Below are positions 53,579-63,153 of a stretch of DNA of 64,000 nt, one piece after another (position 1 is the stretch's first letter; each line of letters begins with the position of its first letter). Under the pieces are notes generated by a model. The model had not been told where the DNA came from, made no database searches, and saw only the letters and a list, made by a program, of their open reading frames with translations. This DNA is from Massilia putida (GTDB taxonomy: Bacteria > Pseudomonadota > Gammaproteobacteria > Burkholderiales > Burkholderiaceae_D), in the NCBI RefSeq assembly GCF_001941825.1, contig NZ_CP019038.1, positions 310,001 through 374,000 on the forward strand, written 5' to 3'. The position numbers and the translations under genes were made by a program.

Positions 53579-56500
53579 ATGCTCACACCCATCATCGAAT
53601 TTTCCGTACGCCTGCGCGGCGTGATCTTTACCCTGGCTTGCCTAGTCGCGGGCTACGGCGTATACGCGCTGTCCCAGTCGCGCCAGGACGTGTTCCCCGA
53701 GTTCGCGCCGCCGCTCGTCAGCATCCAGACCGAGGCCCCGGGTCTGTCGGCCGAGCAGGTCGAGCAACTGGTGACGCAGCGCGTCGAGAACGTGCTCGGC
53801 GGATCGATCGGCCTGCAATCGATGCGCTCGCAATCGATCCAGGGGGTCTCGGTGGTCAACCTCATCTTTGACGACACGGTCGACATCCAGCGCGCGCGCC
53901 AGACGGCGGCCGAACAAGTCTCAACGCTGGCCGGCAGCCTGCCCGCCGGCGTAGCGGTACCCAAGATGACGCCGCTGAGTTCCTCGACCAGCGTGACGCT
54001 GGCTATCGGGTTGACCTCGTCCAAGCGCTCGCTAATGGACCTACGCAGCTTTGCCGAATGGACCTTGAAACCAAGACTGCTGGCCAGTCCCGGCGTTTCC
54101 GACATCGGTATCTACGGCGGCGAGATTAAGCAGTATCAGATCCAGGCCGATCCGGCGAAGCTGGTGCGCTACGGGCTGTCTCTCCAGGACGTTATTGCCG
54201 CCGCCAGGCGGGCGACCGGCATCCTCGGTTCGGGCGTCATCGATACGGCCAACCAGCGCCTAGTGTTGGACACGGTAGGCCAGCTTACAAACGCGGAGCG
54301 ACTGGGCCAGGTGGTCCTGTTGCAGAAGAACGGGGCCGTTGTGCGCCTGGCCGACGTCGGCAAGGTCGTGGCCGGGCAGGAAACGCCAGTCAGCGGCGCG
54401 ACCATCCAGGGCCGGCCTGGCGTCATCCTCATGGTCAGCAACCAGTACGGCTCGGACATCGTCAGCGTCACTAGGAACGTAGAAAGCCGCCTGGCCGCCA
54501 TGAAGCAAGTGTTCGCTTCCGAGGGCATTGACTTGCATCCCAGCCTGTTTCGTCCTGCCGATTTCATTGCCACATCGACCACCCACCTGCGCAATGCCTT
54601 GCTGGTCGGTGCGGCGCTAGTCGTCATCGTATTGTTCCTATTCCTGTTCAACGTGCGCACGGCGCTGATCTCGGTGACGGCCATTCCGTTGTCCCTCCTC
54701 ACGGCGCTTATCGTGCTGTACCACTTCAAGGTACCGCTGAACACGATGACGTTGGGCGGCTTGGCTATCGCGCTGGGCGAGGTTGTCGACGACGCCATCA
54801 TCGACGTGGAAAACATCTACCGCCGCCTACGGGAAAATCGCCATCTGCCGCAGCCACATCCAGTTGCCGACGTGGTCATCGCGGCGTCCACCGAAGTGCG
54901 CGGCGCCGTCATCTATGCCACGTTCACCGTGGCGGCAATCTTCCTACCAGTGCTGACCCTGTCTGGCGTGTCCGGCAAGCTGTTCGCGCCTCTCGGCATG
55001 GCCTATATCTTGGCTATCATGGCGTCGTTGCTGGTGGCACTGACGTTGACCCCAGCGCTGTGCTACGCGCTGCTTGCGGGACAGACCGAGGACAAGGCAG
55101 AGCCGCGCGCCTACCGCTGGCTGAGGACGCGCTACGTGACCGTCCTGGGCCAGGTCGAGGCCCATTGGGGCGTCGCCTTGACGGTGTTTGGTGGCTTCCT
55201 TCTCGCGGCGCTCATCGCTCTGCCATTCTTCACCCGCGAATACCTGCCGGAACTGCGTGAAGGTCATTTTATCCTGCACATGCAGGCAGCTCCGGGCACC
55301 TCGATTCGGGAATCGATGCGCGTGGGCGAACGCGTCAGCCATGCATTGCTGGCAGTGCCGAATGTCCGCACGGTGGCCCAGCGGGTCGGCAGGACCGCCC
55401 AAGGCATCGACGTATTTGGACCACAGTACAGCGAATTCGAGGTCGGCCTCGCTCAGGGGCTGGGCGCGGAAGAACAGGAACAGGCGCAGGCCGCCCTCCG
55501 CGCGAAGCTGGCGGATTTTCCCGGGCTCGTCTTCACCGTCGAGACCTTCCTGACCGAACGCGTGCAGGAAACGATCTCGGGATATACGGCGCCCGTCATC
55601 GTCAACATTTATGGTCCCGACCTGGACGTGCTGGACCGGCTGGGTGCACAGGTAACGAAAGCCTTGAACGCCGTGCCGGGTGCGGCGGGCGTGACCCTGC
55701 AGGCGCCGGCGGCCCTGCCGGCGCTATCCATCCGATTGCGTCACGACCAGCTCGCGCGCTGGGGACTAGCGCCCGTTGATGTGATGGAGGCCATCCAGAC
55801 TGCCTACCAGGGGACCGAAGTCGCCCAGGTCTACGACGCCAACGCCGTGTATGGGGTCGTCGTTATCCTGGCAGACGAGGCGCGCCGCAGCCCTGCACAG
55901 ATCGGCGAACTTCCGTTGAGGACGTCCGATGGGGTCGTCGTGCCGCTCGGTAGCCTGGCCGATATCCGCCAGACCGGCGGACGGTCACTGATCCTCCACG
56001 ACAGCGCCCAGCGCCTGCAAACGGTCACTGCCCAGGTCAACGGCAAGCCGGTCGGCCAGTTCGTCGACGAGGCAAGGCGCAAGGTCGCTGCCGAGGTCAA
56101 GCTGCCCCAGGGTTACAGCACAGCCTTCGAGGGCGAGGCCCAGGCCCAGGCAAGCGCGCAGCGCGACCTCCTAATATACTTCGCGGTATCGGCGGTCGTC
56201 ATTTGCCTGCTGGTCTTCCTCGCACTGCGTGATGCCCGTGGCCTCGTCCTCGTGATGACAAACCTGCCGTTCGCTCTTGTCGGCGGCGCGCTGACCGTGT
56301 TCGCGACCGGTGGCGTTATGACGCTCGGTTCGATGGTCGGGTTCGTAACGCTGTTCGGCATCACACTGCGCAACTCTATCATGCTGATCTCTCATTATCA
56401 GCACCTCGTGCACCAGGAAGGCCATCGGTGGAACGCGGAAACGGCGACGCTGGGCGCCTCGGAGCGCCTGGCCCCGATCCTGATGACAGCGCTGGTGACG

Positions 56501-56680
56501 GGCCTAGGCCTGTTGCCTCTGGCGATCATGAGCGGCGAGCCGGGCAACGAGATCGAAGGGCCGATGGCCGTGGTCATCCTGGGTGGACTGTTCACGTCGA
56601 CGCTGCTCAACCTGCTCGTATTGCCAGCCCTTGCATTGCGGTTTGGCCGGTTCACGCCGCCAGCACAGACGGCACGCTAA
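53579..56680 (+). CDS. RND efflux pump, CusA/CzcA-like heavy-metal efflux clade
   Basis: 1033 residues from the ATG at 53579. The N-terminus LTPIIEFSVRLRGVIFTLACLVAGYGVYAL, PEFAPPLVSIQTEAPGLSAEQVEQLVTQRVENVLGGSIGLQSMRSQSIQGVSVVNLIFDDTVDI and the TM4 motif ALGEVVDDAIIDVENIYRRLRENR are the hallmarks of HME-RND pumps, though the Asp/Glu pattern differs from CzcA (VDGAVVMVEN). Substrate cannot be fixed by sequence alone: metal or hydrophobic drug. Part of the operon with the outer-membrane lipoprotein and adaptor. A small ORF follows it. Confidence 0.88.
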   Translation: MLTPIIEFSVRLRGVIFTLACLVAGYGVYALSQSRQDVFPEFAPPLVSIQTEAPGLSAEQVEQLVTQRVENVLGGSIGLQSMRSQSIQGVSVVNLIFDDTVDIQRARQTAAEQVSTLAGSLPAGVAVPKMTPLSSSTSVTLAIGLTSSKRSLMDLRSFAEWTLKPRLLASPGVSDIGIYGGEIKQYQIQADPAKLVRYGLSLQDVIAAARRATGILGSGVIDTANQRLVLDTVGQLTNAERLGQVVLLQKNGAVVRLADVGKVVAGQETPVSGATIQGRPGVILMVSNQYGSDIVSVTRNVESRLAAMKQVFASEGIDLHPSLFRPADFIATSTTHLRNALLVGAALVVIVLFLFLFNVRTALISVTAIPLSLLTALIVLYHFKVPLNTMTLGGLAIALGEVVDDAIIDVENIYRRLRENRHLPQPHPVADVVIAASTEVRGAVIYATFTVAAIFLPVLTLSGVSGKLFAPLGMAYILAIMASLLVALTLTPALCYALLAGQTEDKAEPRAYRWLRTRYVTVLGQVEAHWGVALTVFGGFLLAALIALPFFTREYLPELREGHFILHMQAAPGTSIRESMRVGERVSHALLAVPNVRTVAQRVGRTAQGIDVFGPQYSEFEVGLAQGLGAEEQEQAQAALRAKLADFPGLVFTVETFLTERVQETISGYTAPVIVNIYGPDLDVLDRLGAQVTKALNAVPGAAGVTLQAPAALPALSIRLRHDQLARWGLAPVDVMEAIQTAYQGTEVAQVYDANAVYGVVVILADEARRSPAQIGELPLRTSDGVVVPLGSLADIRQTGGRSLILHDSAQRLQTVTAQVNGKPVGQFVDEARRKVAAEVKLPQGYSTAFEGEAQAQASAQRDLLIYFAVSAVVICLLVFLALRDARGLVLVMTNLPFALVGGALTVFATGGVMTLGSMVGFVTLFGITLRNSIMLISHYQHLVHQEGHRWNAETATLGASERLAPILMTALVTGLGLLPLAIMSGEPGNEIEGPMAVVILGGLFTSTLLNLLVLPALALRFGRFTPPAQTAR

Positions 56681-56754
56681 ATGCTCATCGAGCATAAGGC
56701 CAGTCTGAGGCCCTGGAGAAAAGGCTGATTCGTGCGCAAAAAAATGGAGTTGAG

Positions 56755-56931
56755 ATGGAAAAGCCGTCAGGTGAAGAGAATTCACGTTATCAAGAACGCC
56801 GTAAAGGCGGCAAAACAGAGCAACGTAAGTCTGACAGAAAATGGTCAACTTTTTTAACTTGTGTCGTTGCCGTACTAATCACAATCTACGTGCTTGTTTA
56901 CATTATTCAAATACACACATTTTTAGACTAA
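56755..56931 (+). CDS. 58-residue membrane peptide after the RND operon
   Basis: ATG at 56755, five bases after GGAG (56746-56749). The N-terminal half is polar and basic (MEKPSGEENSRYQERRKGGK, TEQRKSDRKW). The C-terminal half is a membrane helix (STFLTCVVAVLITIYVLVYIIQI). AT-richer than its neighbours. It begins 74 bases after the pump stop, in the same direction, and could be co-transcribed. Small accessory peptides of RND pumps (YajC- or AcrZ-like) are known, but this one shows no similarity I can name. Confidence 0.55.
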   Translation: MEKPSGEENSRYQERRKGGKTEQRKSDRKWSTFLTCVVAVLITIYVLVYIIQIHTFLD

Positions 56932-57061
56932 TCCGCCCGAGACTGCCCCAGCATCAGCCAGCCGGATTCACTGCGGCATTGACGCGGTCGACAGCCGTAC
57001 CTGCGTTAGGGCCGCACGGACCGGAAGGGAGTGAATAGGGAAACCGGAAAAAAATTGAGCG

Positions 57062-57619
57062 CTAAGCGGGCGTTGAAGCTGGCACCCAGCGATAGAGGGT
57101 AGGGATTGAGACGCCGAGATTTTTTGCCACGTCCCTTGGCGGCACCCCACTAGCGAGGAGTTTCTTGGCAGAGGCAATTTTGCTGTCGGTCATTTTCGGC
57201 TTGCGGCCGCCTTTGCGGCCAAGTTGTCTTGCGACTTCAAGTCCCGCACGTGTGCGCTCGACGGTCAGTTCGCGCTCCATCTCCGCCAGGCTTGCCATGA
57301 CGTGAAAGAAAAAGCGACCGGACGGCGTGCCGGTGTCGATGGCGTCGGTCAGACTCCGGAAATGGACGCCTTGCTTGTGAAGCTCGCCGACCAGGTCGAC
57401 CAGCTGCTTGACGCTGCGACCCAGACGATCCAGCTTCCACACCACAAGGGTATCGCCTTCGCGCAGCAATTCGAAAGCCTTCGCCAAGCCGGGGCGGTTG
57501 GCGCGCGAGCCGCTCACTTTGTCCTCGAAGATCTTTTGGCACCCGAGCTTGGCCAAGGCTTCGCGCTGAAGCTCCAGATTCTGATCCTGCGTCGAGACCC
57601 GGGCATATCCAATCAACAT
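57062..57619 (-). CDS. tnpR: Tn3-family resolvase TnpR (serine recombinase)
   Basis: 185 residues from the ATG at 57619. The catalytic serine domain is MLIGYARVSTQDQNLELQREALAKLGCQKIFEDKVSG (nucleophilic Ser9 in RVST), then LREGDTLVVWKLDRLGRSVKQLVDLVGELHKQGVHFRSL and GRFFFHVMASLAEMERELTVERTRAGLEVARQLGRKGGRKPK. The C-terminal helix-turn-helix is GVPPRDVAKNLGVSIPTLYRWV. It resolves cointegrates at res. Last gene of a leftward operon with mntA, hepT and the transporter gene; the res site probably lies upstream of mntA at 58940-59096. Confidence 0.93.
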   Translation of the reverse strand: MLIGYARVSTQDQNLELQREALAKLGCQKIFEDKVSGSRANRPGLAKAFELLREGDTLVVWKLDRLGRSVKQLVDLVGELHKQGVHFRSLTDAIDTGTPSGRFFFHVMASLAEMERELTVERTRAGLEVARQLGRKGGRKPKMTDSKIASAKKLLASGVPPRDVAKNLGVSIPTLYRWVPASTPA

Positions 57620-57627
57620 GGCTTGAC

Positions 57628-58272
57628 TCACCGACGCTTGATTGCAACAACCTGTATCGCCGGCGCCCGCAACGCCTGCAACGACTGCCACAGCACACCG
57701 AAAGCGGAGTGCAGGAACAACACGGCGATGACGCTGCCGACAACGATGTCGGGCCAGCGAGAGGACCATAGGTAGCTGCTGCCGGCGGCGAGCAGAACCC
57801 CGAGGTTTGCGATCAGGTCGTTGCGCGAGCACAGCCAGGTCGAACTCATGTTGAGGTTATCGCTACGGTACCGGTACAGCAAGAAAAAGCATACGAGGTT
57901 AGCGCACAGTGCGAGAGTGCCGATAACACCCATCGTTGCAACGCCCGGCATCACTGGGGTAAGCATCTTATAAAATGCTTCCGCCAGCACGCCAAGTCCG
58001 AAGACCAGCATGAATACCCCTTTGGCCAGCGCGGCGCCGGCCTGCCATCGCGCGGAACGTGCAAGCACAAGAAGACTGAACCCATAAATGAGGGCATCAC
58101 CGAACATATCAAGCGCATCGGCCAGCAGCGACGTGGAGTTGGCCAGAAGGCCGGCCACACCCTCGACCAGGAACATCGCGGCATTGATCACGAGCACGGC
58201 CCACAGTACGCGGCTGTGATTTGCGCGCATTGCCGTCACTTCGCAGCTCTTATTTTCACAGCACCCGGTCAT
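57628..58272 (-). CDS. Cation transporter of the CDF type (CzcD-like), Cys-rich N-terminus
   Basis: 214 residues. The N-terminus [15 protein letters not shown] has three Cys in a possible metal-binding cluster. Five to six membrane helices follow. [23 protein letters not shown] carries the HxxxD-type metal site as D-A-x-D ([10 protein letters not shown]), and [34 protein letters not shown] the second half-site. It is likely to export Zn, Co, Cd or a related cation. Its start overlaps hepT (ATGA), and its stop is 8 bases from tnpR, so it rides in the resolvase operon as transposon cargo. Confidence 0.85.
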   Translation of the reverse strand: MTGCCENKSCEVTAMRANHSRVLWAVLVINAAMFLVEGVAGLLANSTSLLADALDMFGDALIYGFSLLVLARSARWQAGAALAKGVFMLVFGLGVLAEAFYKMLTPVMPGVATMGVIGTLALCANLVCFFLLYRYRSDNLNMSSTWLCSRNDLIANLGVLLAAGSSYLWSSRWPDIVVGSVIAVLFLHSAFGVLWQSLQALRAPAIQVVAIKRR

Positions 58273-58652
58273 GGCGTCATTCCATTGTCATCGCAGTTTT
58301 CGTCCACATCCCGACGTACGGCAGGCAGTTGTTGCAGCAACTGCGGCAGCCACTCTTGTACCGTCTCCCACACCACATCGAGGTTGATATCGAAATAGCC
58401 GTGGGCCATGCGATTGCGCATGTTGCGCATGCTGCGCCAAGGTACTTCCGGTTGCGCTTGGGTGAACTCGGCGTAACCATCCATCACTTTTGTGGCGGCT
58501 TCGCCAATGATGATGAGGCTCATGATAACGGCCTGCTGGGTGCGCTTATCGACCAGGAAGTCGGCCTTGGCCAAGCCGTCGACGAAGCTGCGCGCATCGG
58601 TGGCGGCCTGCTGTATGTGGTCGAGGTAATCGGGCAGTCGGTTTTCGCTCAT
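58269..58652 (-). CDS. hepT: HepT-like toxin (DUF86/HEPN) of a MntA-HepT toxin-antitoxin pair
   Basis: 127 residues. The conserved R-x4-6-H catalytic motif is [15 protein letters not shown] near residue 85, typical of HEPN endoribonuclease toxins; the Tyr in HGY is the residue AMPylated by MntA in studied pairs. [36 protein letters not shown] is the family signature. It follows mntA with an ATGA overlap and precedes the cation transporter, also with overlap. Such pairs stabilise mobile elements. Confidence 0.9.
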   Translation of the reverse strand: MSENRLPDYLDHIQQAATDARSFVDGLAKADFLVDKRTQQAVIMSLIIIGEAATKVMDGYAEFTQAQPEVPWRSMRNMRNRMAHGYFDINLDVVWETVQEWLPQLLQQLPAVRRDVDENCDDNGMTP

Positions 58653-58939
58653 ACCGGTTGTGCCTCGGCGAGCACCTTGGCGCGGAACTTCGGGGGCAGA
58701 TCACCAGGCGTCAGCAGATCAACGTCAACGCCGAGCAGCGATTTCAGCTCCTCCTCCAAATCGCCCAAGTCCAGCAACGTGGCACCGGGCAGCGCATCGA
58801 CCAGCAGATCGAGGTCGCTGCCATCCCGGTCGGTGCCATGCAGCACCGAGCCGAAAACGCGCGGGTTAGCAGTGCGAAAGCGGCTCACCGCTTCACGGAC
58901 GGCGCTCCGCTTCATGTCGAGCACAACGGAAGGTCGCAT
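58649..58939 (-). CDS. mntA: MntA-like antitoxin (nucleotidyltransferase)
   Basis: 96 residues. The nucleotidyltransferase motif is [19 protein letters not shown] (GSx10DxD), and [26 protein letters not shown] completes the fold. In characterised pairs MntA AMPylates HepT on its HxY motif to block the nuclease. Start fixed by the ATG at 58939, with a weak AAAGGGA site upstream. First gene of the leftward operon of the transposon. Confidence 0.88.
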   Translation of the reverse strand: MRPSVVLDMKRSAVREAVSRFRTANPRVFGSVLHGTDRDGSDLDLLVDALPGATLLDLGDLEEELKSLLGVDVDLLTPGDLPPKFRAKVLAEAQPV

Positions 58940-59096
58940 GGGTATCCCTTTTTATCGAAACTCGTTGAGATGGTATGCAATCAAGAATAGAATTTCAAGA
59001 ACTATTTTCGAGAATCGCAACCCCTTGATTGCCGTGCCCATGCCGGTTGCCATGGCGAGCATTCATAAACCTACGTTTTCAAGAAGAAGGGAACGC
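58940..59096. promoter_or_regulatory. Divergent promoter region and candidate res site of the Tn3 element
   Basis: 157 bases, AT-rich, between mntA and tnpA. It contains a 9-base perfect inverted repeat GCAATCAAG (58977-58985) and CTTGATTGC (59024-59032), plus repeated TTTTCAAGAA/TTTCAAGAA elements. In Tn3 elements the resolvase acts at res between divergent genes, and the only other intergenic gap near tnpR is 8 bases, so this is the best res candidate. Confidence 0.55.
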
Positions 59097-62063
59097 ATGC
59101 CCCGCCGTGTACTACTTTCCGAGACCGAACGAGACAGCTTGCTGATATTGCCAGAAAGCGAAGATGATCTGATTCAGCAGTACAGCTTCACGGACGCCGA
59201 CCTGGCGTTGATCCGGCAACGCCGTGGCGCCGCAAACCGCCTCGGCTTCGCAGTGCAGATGTGCCTGCTACGCTACCCCGGCAACGCGCTGGCCAGCGAC
59301 ACCGTACTGCCAGATCCGGTGCTCCATTGGATTGCCAAACAGGTGCGCAGCGACGCCGGCGCCTGGCCCGAATACGGCGAGCGAGAGAAAACGCGCAACG
59401 AGCATCTGCATGAACTGCGTGCCTACTTGGGGTTGTCCGTGTTCGGCCTGCCTGATTTCCGCAAGTTGGTGCACAGCCTAGCCGACCTCGCCATGCAGAC
59501 AGATAAGGCCATGATCCTTGCAGCGTACTCCCTCGATACGCTGCGCCAGAAGCGCATCATCCTTCCGGCGCTGACCGTCATCGAACGGGCCTGCGCCGAG
59601 GCCGTAATTAGGGCGAACCGGCGAATCTATCGCACGCTGATCGAGCCGCTGGAGTGCCACCACAGGCGCTCCCTGGACAACCTGCTCAACGTCGCGCCCG
59701 ACATGAGCATCACTTGGCTCGTGTGGCTGCGTCAGTCGCCGCTCAAGCCCAATTCCCGCTACATGCGCGAGCACATCGAACGCCTCAAGGTGTTTCAGTC
59801 GCTCGCGCTGCCGGAGGGGCTGGGCCGCCAGATCCACCAGAACCGGCTGCTGAAGATGGCTCGCGAGGGTGCGCAAATGACGCCGCGCGACCTGGCCAAG
59901 TTCGAGGACGAGCGACGGTATGCCACCCTGGCGGCGCTGGCCATCGAAGGCATGGCCACCGTGACGGACGAATTGGTCGACCTGCACGACCGCATCATGA
60001 TCAAGTTGTTTAGCGTCGCCAAGAACAAGCATCAACAGGACTTCCAGAAGCAGGGCAAGGCGATCAACGACAAGATGCGCCTGTATTCGAAGGTCGGCCG
60101 CGTGCTGGTCGAGGCCAAGGAATCGGGCGGCGACCCGTTCGCCGCGATCGAGGCAATCCTGCCATGGTCGGACTTCGCACAGAGCGTCACCGAGGCCGGG
60201 CAGCTGGCACAGCCCGAGTCGTTCGACCACCTGTCTCTGATCGGCGAACAATACAGCACGCTGCGCCGTTACACGCCCGAGTTCCTCGACGTGCTCAAGC
60301 TAAAGGCGGCGCCGGCCGCGCAAGCGGTCCTCGACGCGATCGACGTGCTGCGCGAAATGAACATGACCGGCGCGCGCAAGGTGCCCGACGACGCGCCAGT
60401 CGCTTTCGTCAAGGCGCGCTGGAAGCCGCTCGTCATCACCGACGAGGGGCTTGACCGCCGCTTCTACGAAATCTGCGTGCTGTCGGAGCTGAAGAATACG
60501 CTTCGGTCCGGCGATATCTGGGTGCAGGGATCGCGGCAGTTCCGCGACTTCGAAGAATACCTCCTGCCGGCGGCCAGATTCGGTGCGATGAAGACGGCGC
60601 GCGAGCTACCGATCGCGGTCAACCAGGACTGCGACCAATACCTGCATGACCGCTTGCTGCTGCTCGAACAGCAGCTGGCCAAAGTCAACCGCCTGGCGCT
60701 GACCAATGAACTGCCCGACGCGATCATCACCGAAACCGGGCTGAGGATCAGCCCGCAGGATGCCGTGGTGCCGGACGCGGCGCAGATGCTGATCGACCTT
60801 ACCAGTGGCCTGCTACCCCGCATCAAAATCACGGAACTGCTGATGGACGTGGACGACTGGACCGGATTCACGCGCCATTTCGTCCACCTCAAACACGGCG
60901 AGGAGGCCAAGGACCGCACGCTATTACTATCGGCGATTCTAGCCGACGCGATCAACCTCGGGCTGACCAAGATGGCGGAATCGAGCCCCGGCGCCACCTA
61001 CGCGAAACTGTCCTGGTTACAGGCTTGGCACATCCGGGACGAAACGTACTCGGCCGGCCTGGCCGAACTCGTCAACGCCCAGCTCACGCACTCGTTCGCG
61101 GGGCACTGGGGCGACGGCACCACATCGTCATCGGACGGCCAGCGCTTCCGCGCCGGCGGCCGGGCGGAGAGCACAGGGCATATCAACCCGAAATACGGCG
61201 CCGAGCCGGGCAAGCTGTTCTACACCCACATCTCCGACCAGTACGCACCGTTCAGCACCAAAGTCGTCAATGTCGGGGTGCGCGATTCAACCTACGTGCT
61301 GGACGGCCTGCTGTACCACGAATCGGACTTGCGCATCGAGGAGCACTACACCGACACGGCCGGCTTTACTGACCACGTGTTCGCGCTGATGCATCTGCTG
61401 GGGTTCCGGTTTGCGCCACGTATCCGCGACTTGGGCGACACCAAGCTGTACGTGCCCGGCAAGGTGGGGGACCACCCGGCGCTGCGATCGATGATCGGTG
61501 GCACCCTGAAAATAAAGCACCTGCGCGAGCACTGGGACGATGTTCTGCGCGTGGCTTCTTCCATCAAACACGGCACGGTCACCGCGTCCCTCATGCTCCG
61601 CAAGCTCAGCAGCTACCCGCGACAGAACGGCCTGGCCATCGCGCTGCGCGAGCTGGGCCGCATCGAGCGCACACTGTTCATCCTGGACTGGTTGCAAAAC
61701 ATTGAGCTGCGCCGGCGGGTGCACGCGGGGCTGAACAAGGGGGAAGCCCGAAACGCACTGGCCAGGGCGGTCTTCATCCACAGGCTGGGCGAGATCCGCG
61801 ACCGGACGTTCGAGCAGCAGCGATACCGGGCCAGCGGTCTGAACCTGGTGACGGCCGCCATCGTCCTGTGGAACACCGTGTATCTGGAGCGCTCAACGCA
61901 AGCCCTGCGCAAGGCCGGCAAGCTGGTCAATGACGACATGCTGCAATTCCTGTCGCCGTTAGGATGGGAGCACATTAACCTGACCGGGGATTACGTCTGG
62001 CGGCAAAGCAGGAGGGTCGACGAGGGCAAATATCGGCCTCTGCGGGACTTCAAGGATCGGTAA
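59097..62063 (+). CDS. tnpA: Tn3-family transposase TnpA
   Basis: 988 residues from the ATG at 59097 (GAAGGGAAC site nearby; the longer upstream frame is not supported). N-terminal DUF4158-like domain ([62 protein letters not shown]). The C-terminal DDE catalytic region includes [52 protein letters not shown] and [33 protein letters not shown]. Intact length, so transposition is possible. Ends 44 bases before the right end of the inverted repeat. Confidence 0.93.
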   Translation: MPRRVLLSETERDSLLILPESEDDLIQQYSFTDADLALIRQRRGAANRLGFAVQMCLLRYPGNALASDTVLPDPVLHWIAKQVRSDAGAWPEYGEREKTRNEHLHELRAYLGLSVFGLPDFRKLVHSLADLAMQTDKAMILAAYSLDTLRQKRIILPALTVIERACAEAVIRANRRIYRTLIEPLECHHRRSLDNLLNVAPDMSITWLVWLRQSPLKPNSRYMREHIERLKVFQSLALPEGLGRQIHQNRLLKMAREGAQMTPRDLAKFEDERRYATLAALAIEGMATVTDELVDLHDRIMIKLFSVAKNKHQQDFQKQGKAINDKMRLYSKVGRVLVEAKESGGDPFAAIEAILPWSDFAQSVTEAGQLAQPESFDHLSLIGEQYSTLRRYTPEFLDVLKLKAAPAAQAVLDAIDVLREMNMTGARKVPDDAPVAFVKARWKPLVITDEGLDRRFYEICVLSELKNTLRSGDIWVQGSRQFRDFEEYLLPAARFGAMKTARELPIAVNQDCDQYLHDRLLLLEQQLAKVNRLALTNELPDAIITETGLRISPQDAVVPDAAQMLIDLTSGLLPRIKITELLMDVDDWTGFTRHFVHLKHGEEAKDRTLLLSAILADAINLGLTKMAESSPGATYAKLSWLQAWHIRDETYSAGLAELVNAQLTHSFAGHWGDGTTSSSDGQRFRAGGRAESTGHINPKYGAEPGKLFYTHISDQYAPFSTKVVNVGVRDSTYVLDGLLYHESDLRIEEHYTDTAGFTDHVFALMHLLGFRFAPRIRDLGDTKLYVPGKVGDHPALRSMIGGTLKIKHLREHWDDVLRVASSIKHGTVTASLMLRKLSSYPRQNGLAIALRELGRIERTLFILDWLQNIELRRRVHAGLNKGEARNALARAVFIHRLGEIRDRTFEQQRYRASGLNLVTAAIVLWNTVYLERSTQALRKAGKLVNDDMLQFLSPLGWEHINLTGDYVWRQSRRVDEGKYRPLRDFKDR

Positions 62064-62107
62064 CAGGGCTTTAGCGCCCGATTTTTCCCGTTTTCCCTCT
62101 TCACCCC

Positions 62108-62175
62108 TCAATGGCTGATTCACAAATTTTGCTGACATGACCTCGACAGGAACCGCTTCCTGCCGAGGTCCTCGC
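62108..62175. other. Short intergenic stretch after the transposon
   Basis: 68 bases between the transposon end and the thioredoxin-like gene stop. No gene. Confidence 0.4.
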
Positions 62176-62439
62176 TTACGCCTGGCCGAGTCCGGCAGTG
62201 CGCAGCGCCTGCTCATCGACGCCTGTGCCGCGACAGCACGATGCGAGCTGGCCGTTGATGGCGACCGCCGGTACGGTGCGCACGCCGAGATCACGGGCAC
62301 GTTTCGCGACATTTATGTCGGTCATGTCGAGGATGGAAACATCGCATGAACCACATGCAATGCGATTGACGAGTTCGATGGCGTCCTGGCAGAGGGAACA
62401 GCCTGCGCTGAAGACTTCGACTTTACGTTTGGCATTCAT
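62176..62439 (-). CDS. Thioredoxin/glutaredoxin-like protein
   Basis: 87 residues from the ATG at 62439 (GGAGT site). FSAGCSLCQDAIELVNRIACGSCDVSILDMTD has a CxxC redox centre, and VRTVPAVAINGQLASCCRG the cis-Pro loop and an extra CC pair near the C-terminus. No signal peptide. Divergent from a MerR-type mercury regulator, so it may be a MerR-controlled thiol gene acting in Hg(II) detoxification in place of the usual merT/P/A (inference). Confidence 0.8.
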   Translation of the reverse strand: MNAKRKVEVFSAGCSLCQDAIELVNRIACGSCDVSILDMTDINVAKRARDLGVRTVPAVAINGQLASCCRGTGVDEQALRTAGLGQA

Positions 62440-62657
62440 GACGTTACTCCGGTTGGTAGGTAAAGGTAGTGGTGCGCGAGATGTTCGCCTCATCGGTTTT
62501 CCATCACACACATCGTTACGATAGACCCAGGACCCTGCTCCAAGGTCAAGTAATTTCTGCAGGGCCGTGCCGCATTGACTGCAGAGACTTCATCAGCCCG
62601 GCCGGGCCGGGATGGTCGTCATGCGCTCGGGAATACGTCCGAGGTGGCGTACAATCA

Positions 62658-62678
62658 CTTCCGTAGCTAGGTACGGAG
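62658..62678. promoter_or_regulatory. mer-like operator between the thioredoxin-like and merR genes
   Basis: CTTCCGTA (58-65) and TACGGAG (72-78) form a dyad like the classic mer operator (CCGTAC...GTACGGA). It overlaps the merR 5' region, which is where autogenously controlled mer operators lie. Confidence 0.6.
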
Positions 62679-62685
62679 TGCTCGA

Positions 62686-63117
62686 ATGAGAATGAACAGT
62701 GCAGGTAGCCTGACCATTGGCGCTTTCGCCAAGGCGGCCGAGGTGAATGTGGAAACGATCCGGTTCTATCAGCGCAAGGGATTGCTGCCTGAGCCCGACA
62801 AGCCGTACGGAAGCATTCGGCGCTATGGAGAACAGGATGTCGCTCGGGTAAAATTCATCAGGTCGGCCCAACGGCTCGGCTTCAGCCTGGACGAAATCGC
62901 TGAATTGCTCAGGCTGGAAGACGGAACCCATTGCGAAGAAGCCAGCAGCCTTGCCGAGCACAAGCTTCAGGACGTGCGCCAGAAATTGTCGGATCTGACA
63001 CGCATCGAATCCGTGCTGTCGCGCCTGGTATGCGCCTGCCACACCCGGCACGGCCAAATTTCTTGTCCGCTGATTGCCTCCCTGCAAGCTGGCGAAGCAG
63101 TCGGGGAAGGAAGTTAG
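62686..63117 (+). CDS. merR: Mercury-responsive transcriptional regulator MerR
   Basis: 143 residues. The helix-turn-helix ([47 protein letters not shown]) spans residues 11-58. Cys83, Cys118 and Cys127 show 35- and 9-residue spacing, equal to the Hg(II) ligands Cys82, Cys117, Cys126 of MerR. The C-terminal [20 protein letters not shown] is nearly the MerR signature. No merTPA genes appear in the window, so it may control only the divergent thioredoxin-like gene. Confidence 0.9.
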   Translation: MRMNSAGSLTIGAFAKAAEVNVETIRFYQRKGLLPEPDKPYGSIRRYGEQDVARVKFIRSAQRLGFSLDEIAELLRLEDGTHCEEASSLAEHKLQDVRQKLSDLTRIESVLSRLVCACHTRHGQISCPLIASLQAGEAVGEGS

Positions 63118-63153
63118 CCCGACGAAACCCGAAGCACTCATTGGATGTGCAAG

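Larger units (their letters stand above)
57028..62107. mobile_element. Tn3-family transposon, 5.1 kb, with CDF transporter and HepT/MntA toxin-antitoxin cargo
   Basis: Terminal inverted repeats of about 38 bases at 57028-57065 and 62070-62107 (left begins GGAGTGAATAGGGAAAC; right, on the minus strand, GGGGTGAAGAGGGAAAAC; about 80 percent identical with a one-base gap). It contains leftward tnpR, a cation transporter, hepT and mntA, and rightward tnpA, divergent around a 157-base region with the probable res site. No 5-base target repeats flank it (left GGAAG, right TCAAT), so it may have been rearranged after insertion. The left repeat overlaps the tnpR stop codon. Confidence 0.88.

Noticed and set aside
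57023..62112. 5-bp target duplication for the Tn3 element
   Set aside because: GGAAG on the left and TCAAT on the right do not match.
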